Assembly: GCA_000403415.2 (NCBI GenBank)
Contig: KE159692.1
Span: forward strand, 531,947-595,946
Direction of reading: 5' to 3'
DNA from: Firmicutes bacterium M10-2
GTDB taxonomy: Bacteria > Bacillota_I > Bacilli_A > Erysipelotrichales > Erysipelotrichaceae
Length of the DNA: 64,000 nt
In this document: piece by piece, positions 59,856 to 64,000 of the stretch
Numbering within the stretch: position 1 is the stretch's first letter
Layout: each line of letters starts with the position of its first letter
Notes under the pieces: generated by a model
The model's input: the letters and a program-made list of their open reading frames with translations, nothing else
Told to the model about the DNA's origin: nothing
Databases searched by the model: none
Made by a program: the position numbers and the translations under genes

Positions 59856-61010
59856 TTACGCTGGTCTATATTGAAATGGGTGGACCCGCTGGGATTTCAT
59901 ATTCCGTTTGTTACTGCGATCTGGTCGTATCGGGACCAGATCCTTTTTTATCCGTTCCTCGAGTTTTCCAGCGCTGATCTTCCTTTTCAGAAACAATCGA
60001 ACATTTGTGACGCCTGTCGTAAATGAAGGATCAAACGGGCATAGATTTCCTGATGGATGTATTTTCTTTTTCTCGAATGAAAATCGAGCATGCCTACGGT
60101 ATATTTCAAAGTCCGGAACCCCACTTCTTCGTTCCAGCGCTCTTCCATCGTAAACTCAGGGCCCAGGTTCGTGATCAGGCATTCATATTTTCCTTTTTCG
60201 ATTTCGATCCGGACTACACGGAGTTTCAATTTGTATTCTTGCGCTCCTCCTTTTGGCATGGATTGAAATTCAGTACTCCACGGCAGATAACGATATACAT
60301 CCCGGTTCTCCTTCACTTCGTTTGTTTGTTTTCGAGTCAGGATGATCTCTACATCTTTATCAAATGTCTCCTCTGAAAAATCAAAGGTGGATAAGATCCC
60401 GTTTGATTCGACATCTTTGACTCGGATGATGAATTTTTGGTTATTTTCAATACAATATGCGAATGTATCCTATTTCTCGAAGCCTCGATCCGCGCAGAGG
60501 ATGGATCTCTGTGGATAAAAATGATTCTTGACCATTTCCTTGAGCGCGTTGAGATGCAGCTGTGAATAAGGCTTGCCCGACTTCACGGTGCATAACGTTT
60601 CCTGATCAGAGGGATCAAAAGGGATATTGACATCCGATCCGTCCATCGCGATCACGTGATAACCACGAAACAAAGATGGCGAGGGAGTGAAAGACATAAG
60701 ATGGAGGATACGAAGGAAAGCTTTCGGATCCAGTTTTTCACGCTGCTGGCTAAAAGCGGAACGTGTCACTTCGGTCGTAGTCCCTTCAAAGAAAGTTGTA
60801 AGTTCGGTATTCAAAGAATGAGATCCCATTTGAATGATCAAAGGAATCAGTGTTTTTGGCGGAAGTTTCCGATTGCGGGAAAAATCCGAAAGCGGATTCG
60901 AACAATAACAGGAAATATTGTCGACAACAGATTGTACGGCGAAGTCGAATTGACGACGGACTTCAAGCAAAGAATCATGAGACTGTGAAATAAACGCCTC
61001 AAAAACACAA
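59856..61010 (-). pseudogene. IS4-type DDE transposase, decayed
   Basis: Reading frame from about 61010 (no ATG; FISQSHDSLLEVRRQF) through LPPKTLIPLIIQMGSHSLN, HVIAMDGSDVNIPFDPSDQE (first catalytic Asp) and SILCADRGFEK (second Asp). A TAG at 60470-60472 interrupts it, then it continues YCIENNQKFIIRVKDVESNG and YIHQEIYARLILH (Glu region) to a stop near 59987; a shifted frame supplies the end (DLVPIRPDRSNKRNMKSQRV). One nonsense codon plus one frameshift make it inactive. It lies between the regulator and the rRNA operon terminator. Confidence 0.82.
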
Positions 61011-61012
61011 AA

Positions 61013-61045
61013 AAAGCCCTACTCCTTTAAGTAAGGCTAAAAAAA
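61013..61045 (-). terminator. Terminator of the rRNA operon
   Basis: Minus strand AGCCTTACT-TAAAGG-AGTAGGGCT with one G.T pair, followed by T7, directly after 5S rRNA. Confidence 0.85.
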
Positions 61046-61049
61046 AAGA

Positions 61050-61163
61050 CCCGGCAACGTGCTATTTTCGCAGGCGCAAGGCCAACTATCGTCGCCGCTG
61101 GGGTGCTTAACTGCTGAGTTCGGAATGTATTCAGGTGTCTCCATCCCGCCTTCGTCACCGGAT
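61050..61163 (-). rRNA. rrf: 5S ribosomal RNA
   Basis: About 114 bases. Conserved internal parts CCGAACTCAGCAGTTAAGCA and the helix ends CCGGTGAC/GTTGCCGG are present. Follows 23S by about 80 bp with no tRNA in the spacer. Ends are approximate. Confidence 0.93.
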
Positions 61164-61242
61164 CTTCTTTTGCTCGATCCCTCAAAACCGACATCCACTC
61201 TTCTCTCTTACACTTCTTTCGTCTCTTTGGCAAGTCGCGGGC

Positions 61243-64000
<2,758 letters not shown>

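Overview
The window looks like a chromosomal segment of a low-GC Gram-positive bacterium (Bacillota), most probably from the Erysipelotrichia. The grounds are the gene content (T-box-controlled aminoacyl-tRNA synthetases, MutS2, YlmH/SepF, long HPF, a comG pseudopilus operon, CpsB/Wzz-type capsule genes), strong GGAGG ribosome-binding sites and unusually short SMC and DnaE proteins. The family assignment is inference; no 16S rRNA lies in the window.

Layout. 1-7.3 kb (minus): ruvA (cut by the window edge), exonuclease III, and a repair/housekeeping run cvpA-mutS2-uvrC-degenerate VanY-like protein-phosphoesterase. 7.3-8.7 kb (plus): an ECF sigma gene with a frameshift, a membrane-anchored partner, and tRNA-Leu. 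8.8-15.3 kb (minus): a PurF-like protein without the N-terminal cysteine, ileS with a T-box, ylmH, sepF, hpf. 15.5-17.7 kb (plus): DAHP synthase behind a candidate leader-peptide attenuator, then a radical SAM protein. 17.6-21.4 kb (minus): alpha/beta hydrolase, tyrS with a T-box, patatin-like protein. 21.5-28.1 kb: a surface-polysaccharide block (glycosyltransferase, flippase, and enzymes matching the UDP-GlcNAc to UDP-GlcNAc3NAcA pathway, including an oxidoreductase-acetyltransferase fusion). A 191-bp MITE-like element with a 9-bp target duplication follows. 28.4-31.1 kb: leuS with a T-box. 31.1-34.6 kb: comGA-GG with heavy overlaps. 34.6-37.6 kb: CpsB-type phosphatase, Wzz-like protein, secreted CHAP protein.

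37.8-39.0 kb (plus): a 20-residue micro-ORF with a hairpin and terminator, then another alpha/beta hydrolase. 39.1-41.5 kb: an IS200/IS605 element with intact tnpB and a frameshifted tnpA, inserted in an HD-domain gene. 41.5-54.6 kb (minus): a long same-strand run smc-ftsY-ylxM-ackA-nrnA-dnaE-HAD-thyA-dfrA-GH32-HD. 54.7-55.4 kb: hemolysin III homologue. 55.5-61 kb: tRNA-Pro followed by an accessory block: P-loop kinase, MFS exporter and HAD hydrolase, headed by a 48-residue secreted-peptide gene and divergent from an HTH-TPR (RRNPP/Rgg/PlcR-like) regulator that carries a frameshift; then a decayed IS4-type transposase. 61-64 kb (minus): end of an rRNA operon (5S and most of 23S).

The most interesting candidates are the peptide/RRNPP module at 55.6-59.6 kb, the leaderless aromatic leader peptide before DAHP synthase (15.5 kb) and the diproline micro-ORF at 37.9 kb. 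All functional statements rest on reading motifs by eye; no database search was run.
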